The position numbers and the translations under genes are program-made. Below the pieces are notes generated by a model that ran no database searches, was not told where the DNA came from, and worked only from the letters and a program-made list of their open reading frames with translations. From positions 904,161 through 968,160 of the forward strand of contig NZ_RAPZ01000010.1 in the NCBI RefSeq assembly GCF_003610375.1: a stretch of DNA of 64,000 nucleotides, written 5' to 3'. The first letter of the stretch is position 1. Each line of letters begins with the position of its first letter. Positions 47,176 to 56,730 of the stretch are shown piece by piece. This DNA comes from Sphingomonas sp. PP-CC-1A-547. Its GTDB lineage: Bacteria; Pseudomonadota; Alphaproteobacteria; Sphingomonadales; Sphingomonadaceae.

Positions 47176-48465
47176 TCAGTCCGAAAATGGATCGCGGACG
47201 AGGATCGTGTCGGCACGCTGCGGGCTGGTCGACACCAACGTCACCGGGCAGCGGATCAGCTCTTCGATCCGGCGAATGTACTTGATCGCCTGCGCCGGCA
47301 GGTCGGCCCAGCTCCGCGCACCGGCAGTCGTCTCCTGCCAGCCTTCCATCGTCTCGTAGATCGGCTCGACCAGCGCCTGGTCCGCCGCATGCGCCGGGAA
47401 ATAATCGAGCGTCTCTCCCCGCAGCTTGTAGCCGGTGCAGATCGACACGGTCTCGAACCCGTCGAGCACGTCGATCTTGGTCAGCGCGATCCCGGTGATC
47501 CCACCAACCGCGGCCGCCTGGCGAACGAGCACCGCGTCGAACCAGCCGCAGCGGCGCTTCCGCCCCGTGACCGTCCCGAACTCATGCCCGCGCACGCCTA
47601 GCCGCTCGCCCGTCTCGTTCTCGAGCTCGGTCGGGAAAGGCCCCGAACCAACGCGTGTCGTGTAAGCCTTGGCAATCCCGAGCACGAAGCCGACCGCCGA
47701 TGGCCCGAGGCCGGAACCGCCGGCCGCTGCGCCCGCGATCGTGTTCGACGAGGTTACGAAAGGATACGTGCCGTGATCGACGTCGAGCAGCACGCCCTGT
47801 GCGCCCTCGAACAGGATCCGCTTGCCGGCCGAACGCGCGGCGTTGAGATCGCGCCAGACGGGCTTGGCGAACGGCAGCACGAAGCCGGCGATCTCGCGCA
47901 GCTCGGCGATCAGGCGCGCGCGGTCGATCGGCGGCTCGCCGAACCCTGCACGCAGCGCGTCGTGATGCGCGGTGAGGCGATCGAGCTGCGGCCCGAGATC
48001 GTCGAGATGCGCGAGATCGCAAACGCGGATCGCGCGACGGCCGACCTTGTCCTCATACGCAGGCCCGATCCCGCGGCGGGTCGTGCCGATCTTGCCGGCA
48101 CCGCTCGCATCCTCGCGCAGACCATCGAGATCGCGGTGGAACGGCAGGATCAGCGCGCAGGTATCGGCGATCCGCAGCGTCTCCGGCGTCGCGACGACGC
48201 CCTGCGCCCCGAGCCGCGCGATCTCGTCCTTCAGTGCCCAGGGATCGAGCACCACGCCATTGCCGATGAAGGACGGCGTGCCGCGGACGATACCCGACGG
48301 CAGCAGCGACAACTTGTAAACGTTATCGCCGACGACCAGCGTGTGGCCGGCATTGTGCCCGCCCTGGAACCGCACGACCATGTCGGCACGCTCGGCGAGC
48401 CAGTCGACGATCTTGCCCTTGCCTTCGTCGCCCCATTGCGCGCCGATGACTGCTACGTTGGCCAA
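47176..48465 (-). CDS. purA: Adenylosuccinate synthetase
   Basis: This 429-residue GTP-dependent enzyme makes adenylosuccinate from IMP and aspartate. The N-terminal [15 protein letters not shown]-loop (residues 7-20), [11 protein letters not shown] and [14 protein letters not shown] motifs are intact. It is the last gene of the minus-strand run serA-DUF559-hisZ-purA, starting 30 bp after the hisZ stop. Confidence 0.96.
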   Translation of the reverse strand: MANVAVIGAQWGDEGKGKIVDWLAERADMVVRFQGGHNAGHTLVVGDNVYKLSLLPSGIVRGTPSFIGNGVVLDPWALKDEIARLGAQGVVATPETLRIADTCALILPFHRDLDGLREDASGAGKIGTTRRGIGPAYEDKVGRRAIRVCDLAHLDDLGPQLDRLTAHHDALRAGFGEPPIDRARLIAELREIAGFVLPFAKPVWRDLNAARSAGKRILFEGAQGVLLDVDHGTYPFVTSSNTIAGAAAGGSGLGPSAVGFVLGIAKAYTTRVGSGPFPTELENETGERLGVRGHEFGTVTGRKRRCGWFDAVLVRQAAAVGGITGIALTKIDVLDGFETVSICTGYKLRGETLDYFPAHAADQALVEPIYETMEGWQETTAGARSWADLPAQAIKYIRRIEELIRCPVTLVSTSPQRADTILVRDPFSD

Positions 48466-48495
48466 ACTCTATCTCCTGAGGATTACGCGCAGCGC

Positions 48496-49596
48496 CTACA
48501 GCGCGCGGGGCTCGCCCGCCACCCATAGATGCGTGCAGACTTGTGCTTCGGGGGTATCGCCTGCGTCGAGAGCGGCGACGGTGACCCAGCCTTGCGCGCG
48601 CATTGCTGCACCTTCGCTGGCGGGCGTGCCGAACGGAAGGAAGAGGCGGCGGCGATCGACGGTAGCGACGCGCTCAACCAAGGCGTCGGCGAATAGCGAG
48701 AAGCCGGTGGCAGCTTCCTCGGCGCCGTTCTCGTGGACAATGGTGTAGGTGCCGCCCCTACCCACTTCCCGCGCGCTGCCGTCGGCGAAGAGCGAGAAGC
48801 CGAGCCAGCTCTGGTATTCGAACCCGTGCCGCTCCGTCGGGTCGAGCGTCAGCGCGACGCGACCGTCAATCGCTTCGGCAATTCGCGTGAGACCGTCGAG
48901 GCGGGAAGCCAGCGCACCGGTCGTGTCGAACGCACGGAGGCGGTCCATCGCCTGGTCGAACGGCCCGGCGGCTTCGATCAACGGAAGATAGGCGGGGGCG
49001 AGCGCGGCGACGGCACCGGCGTCCTTGGCGTCGAGGCGATCGCGCAAGGTTGCGACGAGGTCATCCGCGACCGGCAGTGGTCCAGCGGCCAGCGTTGGCA
49101 CCAGGTCGGGGAGCGTGAAGTCGATCGACGCGCCGGTAACATCGGCGGCGGCGATCATGTCGACTGCGACCGCGACGAGTTCCTGCGCGGCGGCGACTGA
49201 GTCCAAGCCGATCAGCTCGCAGCCAATCTGCCGGGTCTCACGCGCGGGCGCGAGCTGTGACGCCCGCAGCTTAAGCACCGACCCCGCATAGCTCAGCCGA
49301 ACCGGCCGAGGGTGGTGCCCCATCCGCGTGGCAGCGATCCGCGCGACCTGTGCGGTGATGTCAGGCCGGATCGCGAGCGTGCGCTGCGACACCGGATCGA
49401 CGAAGCGCACTGCGTCATGGAGGCCACCAGCTTTGAGGCGCATTTCCAGACCGTCGGCGAATTCCGCGAGCGGCGGGTCGACACGTTCGTAACCATGAAG
49501 GCGCGCAGCTTCGAGCACGCGGGCTTCTAGTGCCGCGGCCGAATCGGCGAACGGGGGGAGGCGATCTCGGAAGCCTTCGGGGAGGAGTGCGGTCAT
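48496..49596 (-). CDS. hisZ: ATP phosphoribosyltransferase regulatory subunit
   Basis: This 366-residue HisRS-like protein lacks aminoacylation features and fits HisZ, which activates the short form of HisG in the first step of histidine synthesis. It opens MTALLPEGFRDRLPP, with the class II core segment AIRPDITAQVARIAATR. The ATG at 49596 overlaps the stop of the DUF559 gene by 4 bases (ATGA). hisG is not in the window. Confidence 0.88.
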   Translation of the reverse strand: MTALLPEGFRDRLPPFADSAAALEARVLEAARLHGYERVDPPLAEFADGLEMRLKAGGLHDAVRFVDPVSQRTLAIRPDITAQVARIAATRMGHHPRPVRLSYAGSVLKLRASQLAPARETRQIGCELIGLDSVAAAQELVAVAVDMIAAADVTGASIDFTLPDLVPTLAAGPLPVADDLVATLRDRLDAKDAGAVAALAPAYLPLIEAAGPFDQAMDRLRAFDTTGALASRLDGLTRIAEAIDGRVALTLDPTERHGFEYQSWLGFSLFADGSAREVGRGGTYTIVHENGAEEAATGFSLFADALVERVATVDRRRLFLPFGTPASEGAAMRAQGWVTVAALDAGDTPEAQVCTHLWVAGEPRAL

Positions 49597-49955
49597 CGTG
49601 TCAGGTCCACGCGTGTGACAAGTGCATCGCCCAACACCCGCAAAACGCCTTCGAGATTGGTCATCACATCGGTATTGGCGAAACGGATCACCCGATATCC
49701 CTGCTCTTCCAGCCACGCGGTCCTGCGGGCGTCGCGTGCTTGGTCGGTGTGCGTATCGCCGTCAAGCTCGACGACCAGCATGTGCGAACGCGCGACGAAA
49801 TCGGCGATGAATGCGCCGATCACGACCTGCCGGCTGAACTTCACCCCTTGGAAGCGCTTGGCGCGAACTTCGTACCAGAACCGCATTTCCGGCCCGGTCT
49901 GCCCGGACCGCATCGCCTTCGCCCGGCCCAACATGCTGTCATCGGTTTTGGGCAC
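49593..49955 (-). CDS. DUF559 family PD-(D/E)XK endonuclease-like protein, second copy
   Basis: This protein of about 120 residues has the same DUF559 core: FSRQVVIGAFIADF and VVELDGDTH, with catalytic candidates D52, E63 and D65. GYRVIRFANTDV follows. It is clearly homologous to the protein at 45085 but diverged. The GTG at 49955 lies right beside a palindromic repeat (49958-50060), and a longer frame would translate the repeat. The stop overlaps the hisZ start, so it is inserted as a coupled member of the serA-hisZ-purA run. Start choice is uncertain (ATG at 49934 is possible). Confidence 0.82.
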   Translation of the reverse strand: MPKTDDSMLGRAKAMRSGQTGPEMRFWYEVRAKRFQGVKFSRQVVIGAFIADFVARSHMLVVELDGDTHTDQARDARRTAWLEEQGYRVIRFANTDVMTNLEGVLRVLGDALVTRVDLTR

Positions 49956-49957
49956 TA

Positions 49958-50060
49958 CTCCCTCTCCCCTTTGGGGAGAGGGCCGGGGAGAGGGGCGCCC
50001 CAAACGCCATCTCTTGGTACTGCCCCTCTCCCCTACCCTCTCCCCAAGGGGAGAGGGAGT
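49958..50060. repeat. Palindromic repeat, family 4 variant, between serA and DUF559 gene
   Basis: Arms CTCCCTCTCCCCTTTGGGGAG and CTCCCCAAGGGGAGAGGGAG are inverted, with inner GGGGAGAGGGGC / GCCCCTCTCCCC. It begins 5 bp after the serA stop and ends 3 bp before the DUF559 start. Confidence 0.9.
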
Positions 50061-50064
50061 CCCG

Positions 50065-51642
50065 TTAGAAGTTGAGGCCCATCGCGGTCTTCACGCCTGG
50101 CAGCGCACGAACCTTGGTCAACAGGTCAGGCGTCACAGCTTCGTCGACCGACAGCAGCAACACCGCCTCGCCACCCGCAGACCGGCGCCCGAGATGGAAC
50201 GTCCCGATGTTCACCCTGGCCTCGCCCAACGCCGTCCCGAGACGCCCGATGAACCCCGGCGCATCCTCGTTGACGACGTACAACATCGGCCCCGCCAGAT
50301 CGGCCTCGATCTTGATCCCCAGCAGTTCCACCAACCGCGGCGCCGAATCGCCGAACAGCGTGCCGGCAACAGACCGCTCTCCATCCTCGGTCTTCACCGA
50401 GACGCGCAGCAGCGTGTGGTAATCCGCCTCACGCTCGGTACGCACTTCGCGGACTTCGAGGCCACGCTCGCGCGCCAGCACCGGTGCGTTGACCATGTTG
50501 ACGGTCGCGGTCTGCGTCTGGAGATAGCCGGCGAGCACCGCACTCACGATCGGCTTGGCGTTCAAATCCGCCGCCGCGCCCTCGGTATGCACCGAAATCC
50601 GCGACACCGCGCCGGTCGTCAACTGCCCGACCAGCGACCCAAGCTTCTCCGCCAGCGCCATGTACGGCTTCAACTTCGGCGCTTCCTCGGCCGACAACGA
50701 CGGCATGTTGAGCGCGTTGGTAACGCCGCCCGACATCAGGAAATCGGCCATCTGTTCGGCAACCTGGATCGCGACGTTGACCTGCGCCTCGGTTGTCGAT
50801 GCGCCCAGATGCGGCGTGCTGACGAAGTTCGGCGTGTTGAACAAGGACGACGCCTTGGCGGGCTCCTCGACGAACACGTCGAGCGCGGCGCCGCCGACCT
50901 GCCCCGAATCGAGCGCCGCCTTCAGCGCGACCTCGTCGATCAGGCCGCCGCGCGCGCAGTTGATGATGCGCACCCCCTTCTTGGTCTTGGCGAGCGCCTC
51001 GGCCGAGAGGATGTTGCGCGTCTGGTCGGTCAGCGGCGTGTGTAGCGTGATGAAGTCGGCACGCGCGAGCAGTTCGTCGAGCGTGACCTTCTCGACGCCG
51101 ATCTCGATCGCGCGCTCGGGCGTCAGGAAAGGATCGAACGCGACGACCTTCATCTTGAGGCCGCGCGCACGGTCGGCAACGATCGAGCCGATATTGCCCG
51201 CGCCGATCAGGCCGAGCGTCTTCGACGTCAGCTCGACGCCCATGAAGCGGTTCTTCTCCCACTTGCCGGCCTGCGTCGAAGCGTCCGCCTCGGGCAGCTG
51301 GCGGGCGAGCGCGAACATCAGCGCGATCGCGTGCTCGGCGGTGGTGATCGAGTTGCCGAACGGCGTGTTCATCACGACCACGCCCTTTGCCGACGCGGCG
51401 GGGATGTCGACGTTGTCGACGCCGATCCCGGCGCGGCCGACGACCTTCAGGTTGGTCGCGTGCTCGAGAATTTCCTTGGTGACCTTGGTCGAGCTGCGAA
51501 TCGCGAGCCCGTCATATTCGCCGATGATCGCGATCAATTCGGCGGGCGTCTTGCCAGTGATCTCGTCGACCTCGACGCCGCGCTCGCGGAAGATCTGCGC
51601 CGCACGGGGATCCATTTTGTCGGAAATGAGGACTTTTGGCAT
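50065..51642 (-). CDS. serA: D-3-phosphoglycerate dehydrogenase
   Basis: This 525-residue long-form SerA oxidises 3-phosphoglycerate in serine synthesis. The N-terminal substrate domain opens MPKVLISDKMDPRAAQIF. The Rossmann motif is GLIGAGNIGSIVADRA. The C-terminal intervening and ACT regulatory domains are present (about 320-525), so serine feedback control is plausible. The ATG at 51642 is family-like. It follows serC on the same strand across 218 bp that hold a palindrome. Confidence 0.95.
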   Translation of the reverse strand: MPKVLISDKMDPRAAQIFRERGVEVDEITGKTPAELIAIIGEYDGLAIRSSTKVTKEILEHATNLKVVGRAGIGVDNVDIPAASAKGVVVMNTPFGNSITTAEHAIALMFALARQLPEADASTQAGKWEKNRFMGVELTSKTLGLIGAGNIGSIVADRARGLKMKVVAFDPFLTPERAIEIGVEKVTLDELLARADFITLHTPLTDQTRNILSAEALAKTKKGVRIINCARGGLIDEVALKAALDSGQVGGAALDVFVEEPAKASSLFNTPNFVSTPHLGASTTEAQVNVAIQVAEQMADFLMSGGVTNALNMPSLSAEEAPKLKPYMALAEKLGSLVGQLTTGAVSRISVHTEGAAADLNAKPIVSAVLAGYLQTQTATVNMVNAPVLARERGLEVREVRTEREADYHTLLRVSVKTEDGERSVAGTLFGDSAPRLVELLGIKIEADLAGPMLYVVNEDAPGFIGRLGTALGEARVNIGTFHLGRRSAGGEAVLLLSVDEAVTPDLLTKVRALPGVKTAMGLNF

Positions 51643-51715
51643 GGGATTGCTCCTGGGAATTTGGGGATTTGAAGGCGTCGCGTCTTGTTCCCCGCTTCCC
51701 TCACCATCCTTAGCT

Positions 51716-51809
51716 CCGTCATCCCGGCGGACGCCGGGACCTATGGACACGGAGCGCCCATTACGAAGCGGGCGGTATCCGTGGGTCCCGGCGTCCGCCG
51801 GGATGACGG
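51716..51809. repeat. Palindromic intergenic repeat between serC and serA
   Basis: CCGTCATCCCGGCGGACGCC plus GGGACC pairs with GGTCCCGGCGTCCGCC plus GGGATGACGG. It lies inside a likely operon, where it may moderate read-through or mRNA stability. Confidence 0.88.
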
Positions 51810-51860
51810 AAAAGTGGTGGTTGTTGGAAGGAGGGCTAACGGAAGAAGCGTAGTAGCTAG

Positions 51861-53015
51861 TTAGGCCGCCTTGGCGGTCGCGTAGGCCCAGTCGAGCCAG
51901 GGGCCGAGCGCTTCGATATCGGCGGTGTCGACGGTCGCGCCGCACCAGATACGCAAGCCCGGAGGCGCATCGCGGTACCCGGCGACGTCATACGCAGCCC
52001 CCGCCTTCTCCAGCGCCGAGGCCATCGCCTTGATCAACGCCTCGTCCGCACCCTCGACCGTGAGGCACACGCTGGTCTTCGACCGCGTCGCCGGATCGAC
52101 CGCCAGATGCCCGAGCCAATCGCGCTCCGCCACGATCTTGTCCAAAGCCGCAGCATTCGCATCCGACCGCTTGATCAGCCCGTCTTCGCCAAGCGACTTC
52201 GCCCATTCGAGGCTAAAGATCGCGTCCTCGACCGCCAGCATCGACGGCGTGTTGATCGTCTCGCCCTTGAACACGCCCTCGGTGAGCTTGCCCTTCGAGA
52301 CGAGGCGGAACACCTTCGGCAGCGGCCAGGCCGGCGTGTAGCTCTCCAGCCGCTCGACAGCGCGCGGCCCGAGGATCAGCACGCCGTGCGCGCCTTCCCC
52401 ACCGAGCACCTTCTGCCACGAGAAGGTCGCCACATCGATCTTGGTCCAGTCGATATCGTACGCGAACACGCCCGACGTCGCATCGGCGAACGAGAGACCC
52501 TCGCGGTCGTCCGGGATCCAGTCCGCGTTCGGCACGCGCACGCCGCTGGTGGTGCCGTTCCAGGTGAACAGCACGTCGTTCGACCAGTCGACCGCGTCCA
52601 GCTCGGGCAGCTGGCCGTAATCGGCGCGGATGACAGTGGGGTCGATCTTGAGCTGCTTCACAGCATCCGTGACCCAGCCCTCGCCGAAGCTTTCCCAGGC
52701 GAGCGCGGTGACGGGCTTGGCGCCCAGCATCGTCCACATCGCCATCTCGTACGCGCCGGTGTCGGACCCGGGGACGATGCCGATGCGGTGCGTATCGGGG
52801 AGCTTCAGCAGTTCGCGCATCAGGTCGATGCTGTACTGGAGACGGGTCTTGCCGATCTTCGAGCGATGCGAGCGACCGAGCGAATCGGTAGCGAGCTTGT
52901 CCGCGGACCAACCCGGAGGTTTCGCGCAGGGACCGGAGCTGAAAAAGGGACGCGCCGGCTTCGTAGCGGGCAGTGCAGGCGCATCTGTAGCGGGTGCGTA
53001 GGTCGTATCAGTCAT
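51861..53015 (-). CDS. serC: Phosphoserine aminotransferase
   Basis: This 384-residue PLP enzyme transaminates 3-phosphohydroxypyruvate. It opens after a short variable leader with PARPFFSSGPCAKPPGWS. The PLP lysine lies in the ATFSWQKVLGGEGAHG segment. It matches the alphaproteobacterial/archaeal-type SerC family rather than the E. coli type. A GGAGAGA ribosome site precedes the ATG at 53015. It forms a serine-synthesis pair with serA. Confidence 0.94.
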   Translation of the reverse strand: MTDTTYAPATDAPALPATKPARPFFSSGPCAKPPGWSADKLATDSLGRSHRSKIGKTRLQYSIDLMRELLKLPDTHRIGIVPGSDTGAYEMAMWTMLGAKPVTALAWESFGEGWVTDAVKQLKIDPTVIRADYGQLPELDAVDWSNDVLFTWNGTTSGVRVPNADWIPDDREGLSFADATSGVFAYDIDWTKIDVATFSWQKVLGGEGAHGVLILGPRAVERLESYTPAWPLPKVFRLVSKGKLTEGVFKGETINTPSMLAVEDAIFSLEWAKSLGEDGLIKRSDANAAALDKIVAERDWLGHLAVDPATRSKTSVCLTVEGADEALIKAMASALEKAGAAYDVAGYRDAPPGLRIWCGATVDTADIEALGPWLDWAYATAKAA

Positions 53016-53156
53016 GTATCTCTCCTCACAGAGAGCACGCGCGGCGTTGGGACCGCGTGGCCCGTCGCCGGCCCTAGCGGCGTTCGCAGGGGTGTCAACC
53101 GCGTTCGATTGCAAGCACGCGGCGGCGGGACTCGCCCCACCGTGCGCCAAACTCGC

Positions 53157-53258
53157 TCCGTCACCCCGGGCTTGTTCCGGGGCCCACCGTGCCGCACGGC
53201 CGTCGGCATGGGGGACAAGACGATGAGCGGATGCCGGAACAGGCCCGGCATGACGGAG
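53157..53258. repeat. Palindromic repeat overlapping a gene start
   Basis: TCCGTCACCCCGGGCTTGTTCC and GGAACAGGCCCGGCATGACGGA are inverted. It lies between the divergent serC and extensin-like genes; the ATG of the latter (53250) is inside the right arm. Confidence 0.82.
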
Positions 53259-53903
53259 TGGGTGGTAGTAGCGATTCTCGCACTGACTTTAGCCGGCTGC
53301 GGACGCGCCGATCGCCCCACGGCACCGACCAAGACTCGCCCCAATCTCTCCGTCCCGAGCAACCGCGAAACCGCGCAGTGCCTCGCCGACCTGCGCGAAC
53401 TCCACGTCTCGTTCCAGGTCCTGCCCGACCGTGAGACCGGCCCGGGCTGCGGCCTGAACGGCACCGTCAAGCTGGTCGATATCGGCGTGCCCGTCGCCAA
53501 CCTCACCGCGGTCCGCTGCGGGGCGGCACGCGCATTCATCGGCTGGACGCGCAACGCCGTCGCGCCGGCCGCGTACCAGATGCTCGGCAGCGAACTGGCG
53601 CGGATCGACAGCATGGGGAGTTACGCATGCCGCAACGTCGTCGGCTCCGCGCGCAACACCAGCCGCCGCTCGGGCCACGCGATCGCCAACGCGATCGACG
53701 TCGGCGGGTTCGTGCTGAAAGACGGGCGGCGAATCACGGTGCTCAACGACTGGAACTCGGCCGACCCGCAGGTCCGCCAATTCCTCCAGACGATCCGCGC
53801 CTCGGCATGCAAGCGCTTCGGCACGGTGCTCAGCCCCGACTACAACGCCGCGCATCGCAACCACCTCCATCTCGAAGACGATCACGCCAATTTCTGCCGC
53901 TAG
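53250..53903 (+). CDS. Extensin-like C-terminal domain lipoprotein
   Basis: This protein of about 217 residues has a lipoprotein signal (MTEWVVVAILALTLAGC, lipobox LAGC) and an extensin-like C-terminal domain with several Cys residues. SGHAIANAIDVGGF and HRNHLHLEDDHANFC supply the metal-binding His/Asp pattern of D-Ala-D-Ala-type peptidases, so a role on peptidoglycan is plausible. The ATG at 53250 lies in a palindromic repeat arm; another ATG at 53223 in frame would add nine residues. Confidence 0.82.
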   Translation: MTEWVVVAILALTLAGCGRADRPTAPTKTRPNLSVPSNRETAQCLADLRELHVSFQVLPDRETGPGCGLNGTVKLVDIGVPVANLTAVRCGAARAFIGWTRNAVAPAAYQMLGSELARIDSMGSYACRNVVGSARNTSRRSGHAIANAIDVGGFVLKDGRRITVLNDWNSADPQVRQFLQTIRASACKRFGTVLSPDYNAAHRNHLHLEDDHANFCR

Positions 53904-53949
53904 CGCACCGCTCTAGCCCTCCCCTCGCGTTTCCTCTAATCGCGCCTGA

Positions 53950-54834
53950 ATGACCGATACACGAGTACCATCGCGCGTTTTTCCGAACGCCAGCCAGGAT
54001 GCCGAGTCCGCCCGCGACTCCGTTTCTACCCCCCAGACGCAGCACCCGCATTACCGGCTCGCCTTCCAGGACATGGATTTCCTGTTGCGCGAAGACCTGC
54101 GGCCGGTGCGATTCCAGCTCGAACTGCTGAAGACCGAACTCGTCCTCGACGAAGCGAAGATCGGTTCGACGTTCGTGTTCTACGGCTCCGCGCGCATCCC
54201 GGAGCCGTCGAAGGCGCAGGCGTTGCTGAAGCTTGCGACCGACGAAAAGTCGAAGAAGATCGCCGAGCGGCTGGTCGAGAAGTCGAAATATTACGACGTC
54301 GCGCGCGAACTCGCCGCAAAGGTCAGCGTTTTGCCGCGCGACGAGCGTGGCTGGCGGCAGTTCGTGGTGTGCTCAGGGGGCGGCCCGTCGATCATGGAAG
54401 CGGCCAACCGCGGGGCTGCCGACGTCGGCGCCGAGTCGATCGGGCTGAACATCGTCCTGCCGCACGAGCAGGCGCCGAACCCGTACGTGACGCCGTCCCT
54501 GTCGGTGCAGTTCCACTATTTCGCGCTGCGGAAGATGCACTTCCTGCTCCACGCCCGTGCGCTCGCCGCGTTTCCGGGTGGGTTCGGGACGTTCGACGAG
54601 CTGTTCGAGCTCCTCACGCTGATCCAGACGGGCAAGATCCAGCCGATTCCCGTGCTGCTGTTCGGGCGTCAGTTCTGGGAGCGGGTCGTGAACTTCGACG
54701 CGCTGGTCGAGGAAGGCGTCGTCAGCGAGAAGGATCTGGGGATCTTCCGCTACGTCGAGACCGCAGACGAGGCCTGGGACGCGGTGCAGTCGTTCTACCG
54801 CGAGCGGGCGGAGAAGGAAGCCGCCGAGGGCTGA
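53950..54834 (+). CDS. LOG family protein (TIGR00730-like)
   Basis: This 294-residue protein has the Rossmann-like LOG core. VVCSGGGPSIMEAANRGA (about residues 137-154) and PGGFGTFDELFE (about 213-224) are the nucleotide-binding and catalytic motifs. Family members include cytokinin-activating phosphoribohydrolases and nucleotide 5'-monophosphate nucleosidases (PpnN). The longer N-terminal region favours a nucleosidase role; the substrate is not certain. Confidence 0.87.
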   Translation: MTDTRVPSRVFPNASQDAESARDSVSTPQTQHPHYRLAFQDMDFLLREDLRPVRFQLELLKTELVLDEAKIGSTFVFYGSARIPEPSKAQALLKLATDEKSKKIAERLVEKSKYYDVARELAAKVSVLPRDERGWRQFVVCSGGGPSIMEAANRGAADVGAESIGLNIVLPHEQAPNPYVTPSLSVQFHYFALRKMHFLLHARALAAFPGGFGTFDELFELLTLIQTGKIQPIPVLLFGRQFWERVVNFDALVEEGVVSEKDLGIFRYVETADEAWDAVQSFYRERAEKEAAEG

Positions 54835-54861
54835 GCTTTCTCGGGGGGGGCGCCCCTTCTG

Positions 54862-54967
54862 CTCCCTCTCCCCCTTCCGGGGAGAGGGTCGGGGTGAGGG
54901 GCAGCCAAGCAATGCTCCGCCTGGAACAGCCCCTCACCCCGACCCTCTCCCCGGAGGGGAGAGGGAG
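54862..54967. repeat. Palindromic intergenic repeat, family 4
   Basis: CTCCCTCTCCCCCTTCCGGGGA and TCCCCGGAGGGGAGAGGGAG are inverted, with inner GGGTGAGGGG / CCCCTCACCC and the centre CAGCCAAGCAATGCTCCGCC. It nearly matches the element at 40915. It lies between convergent genes. Confidence 0.9.
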
Positions 54968-54975
54968 TAGGAAGA

Positions 54976-55695
54976 TTACTTCTCCGAGCGGGCGCCCTTG
55001 CGAGCTGCTTCCGGATCCACCGACGGCGCACCCGACGCCGGCGTCCCGGTGTTCGCGATATCCGCAGTCGGCGCGCCCTTGGTAGCCGCAGCTTCCGCCG
55101 CATTCGCCGCCGCCGGCTGATCCTTAGCCGCAGCATCCTTGCCAGCCGCCGGCGCAGCGCCAGCCGCAGGTGCCGCCGGCAACGGCAGGTTCGAGCCCTG
55201 CTGGTTCAGATACAGGATCACGTTCGCCCGGTCCTGCGCATTGCCGAGCCCGGCGAACGTCATCTTCGTCCCCGGAGCGAACTTGCGCGGCGAGGTCAGC
55301 CAGGCGTTCAGCTTGTCGAAGTCCCACTTGCCGCCGATCCCGGCCAGCGCCGACGAGAAAGCATACCCGGCCTTGCCCTTGGCGATTTCCTCGCCGACCG
55401 TGCCGTACAGGTTCGGGCCGACGCCGTTCGCGCCGCCCTGGTTGATGGTATGGCAGGCGGCGCACTTCTTGAACACTTCCGCACCCTTGGCGGCGTCGGC
55501 GGTCGGCAGCAACGAAGCGATCGGCACGTCGGCGGCCGCACCCTCGCCGCCCTCGGCGACGACGCCCTCGATCGCATAGCCCATCTTCTCGGGGCGCTCG
55601 CCGTGGAACATCATCCCGCCGACGATCGACAGCCCAAGCGCCGCACCACAGCCTGCGAGCACCCAGCCGGCGATCGTATTGGTCCGATTGTCCAT
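54976..55695 (-). CDS. Membrane-anchored class I cytochrome c
   Basis: This 239-residue protein has an N-terminal anchor (about residues 9-29), a cytochrome c domain with the haem motif CAACH (KKCAACHTINQGG) and a Met ligand in GTKMTFAG. An Ala/Pro-rich C-terminal tail of about 60 residues follows (AAPAAGKDAAAKDQ..). It resembles cytochrome c552/CycM-type carriers between the bc1 complex and the oxidase. The tail may tether or space the domain; its role is unknown. It is divergent from pheA. Confidence 0.9.
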   Translation of the reverse strand: MDNRTNTIAGWVLAGCGAALGLSIVGGMMFHGERPEKMGYAIEGVVAEGGEGAAADVPIASLLPTADAAKGAEVFKKCAACHTINQGGANGVGPNLYGTVGEEIAKGKAGYAFSSALAGIGGKWDFDKLNAWLTSPRKFAPGTKMTFAGLGNAQDRANVILYLNQQGSNLPLPAAPAAGAAPAAGKDAAAKDQPAAANAAEAAATKGAPTADIANTGTPASGAPSVDPEAARKGARSEK

Positions 55696-55799
55696 CTTGT
55701 GCATCCGCCCTGTTCTGTTTGGGATAGCCATAGAAAACGCGAGCGCGCACCGCAAGCCGCGCTTGTATGGCGGGCAGCGGCTCTCTAATCGGCCAGCGC

Positions 55800-56702
55800 A
55801 TGGAAAACTTCGCCGCACCCGCCCGCCCGATCGTCGCGCGGATGACCGAGGCCGCCGCCGCCGACCCTGCGCGCGCCGTCGCGTTCCAGGGGGCACCAGG
55901 CGCGAACAGCCATGTCGCCGCGGTCGAGGCGTTCCCCGACGGCCTGCCCCTTCCCTGCTTCGATTTCTCCGACGCGATCGACGCGGTGAAGGACGGCCGC
56001 GCCGATTGCGCGATCATCCCGATCGAGAATTCACTCCACGGCCGCGTCGCCGACATCCACTTCCTGCTCCCCGAATCGGGCCTCGTCATCACCGGCGAGC
56101 ATTTCCTGCCGATCCGCCATGCGCTGATGGCATGCGGCCCGCGCGACGGCATCCGCAAGGCGATGAGCCATCCGCAGGCACTCGGCCAATGCCGCCATTG
56201 GCTGAAGGCGCACGGGATCGAGCCGGTGAGCTATCCCGACACCGCAGGCGCGGCGGCAGTGGTGGCGGAGTTGGGCGACCCGGCGATCGCCGCACTCGCG
56301 CCGCCTGCCGCGGCCGCGCTATATGGTCTCGAACTGCTCGCGACCGACATCGCCGATGCGGACCACAACACGACGCGGTTCGTCGTGCTGGCGCGCGGCG
56401 ACAAGCCTCCCGCGGCGCAGGAACCGGTCGGCGGCGAATGGATGACGACGCTGATCTTCGAGGTCAGGAACGTCCCCGCCGCGCTGTACAAGGCGGTCGG
56501 CGGCTTCGCGACCAACGGCGTGAACATCACCAAGCTCGAAAGCTACCAGCGCAACGGCAGCTTCTCCGCGACGGAATTCTACGCGGATGTGGTCGGCAAG
56601 CCGGGCGACGCGAACCTCGACCATGCGCTGGAGGAACTGGGGTTCCACTCGAAATGGCTCCGTGTGCTGGGGACGTATCGCCAGGCGCGCTCGCGGGGAT
56701 AG
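55800..56702 (+). CDS. pheA: Prephenate dehydratase
   Basis: This 300-residue monofunctional enzyme converts prephenate to phenylpyruvate for phenylalanine synthesis. AFQGAPGANSHVAA is the opening of the catalytic domain, and IPIENSLHGRV and the TRF motif (TTRFVVLARG) are present. A C-terminal ACT domain (about 218-295, with KLESYQRNGSF, the Phe-binding ESRP-like site) suggests feedback by phenylalanine. The start at 55800 (MENFAAP) is chosen. Confidence 0.94.
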   Translation: MENFAAPARPIVARMTEAAAADPARAVAFQGAPGANSHVAAVEAFPDGLPLPCFDFSDAIDAVKDGRADCAIIPIENSLHGRVADIHFLLPESGLVITGEHFLPIRHALMACGPRDGIRKAMSHPQALGQCRHWLKAHGIEPVSYPDTAGAAAVVAELGDPAIAALAPPAAAALYGLELLATDIADADHNTTRFVVLARGDKPPAAQEPVGGEWMTTLIFEVRNVPAALYKAVGGFATNGVNITKLESYQRNGSFSATEFYADVVGKPGDANLDHALEELGFHSKWLRVLGTYRQARSRG

Positions 56703-56730
56703 TCGGAGAGCGGGCAACCTATCAAAGATA

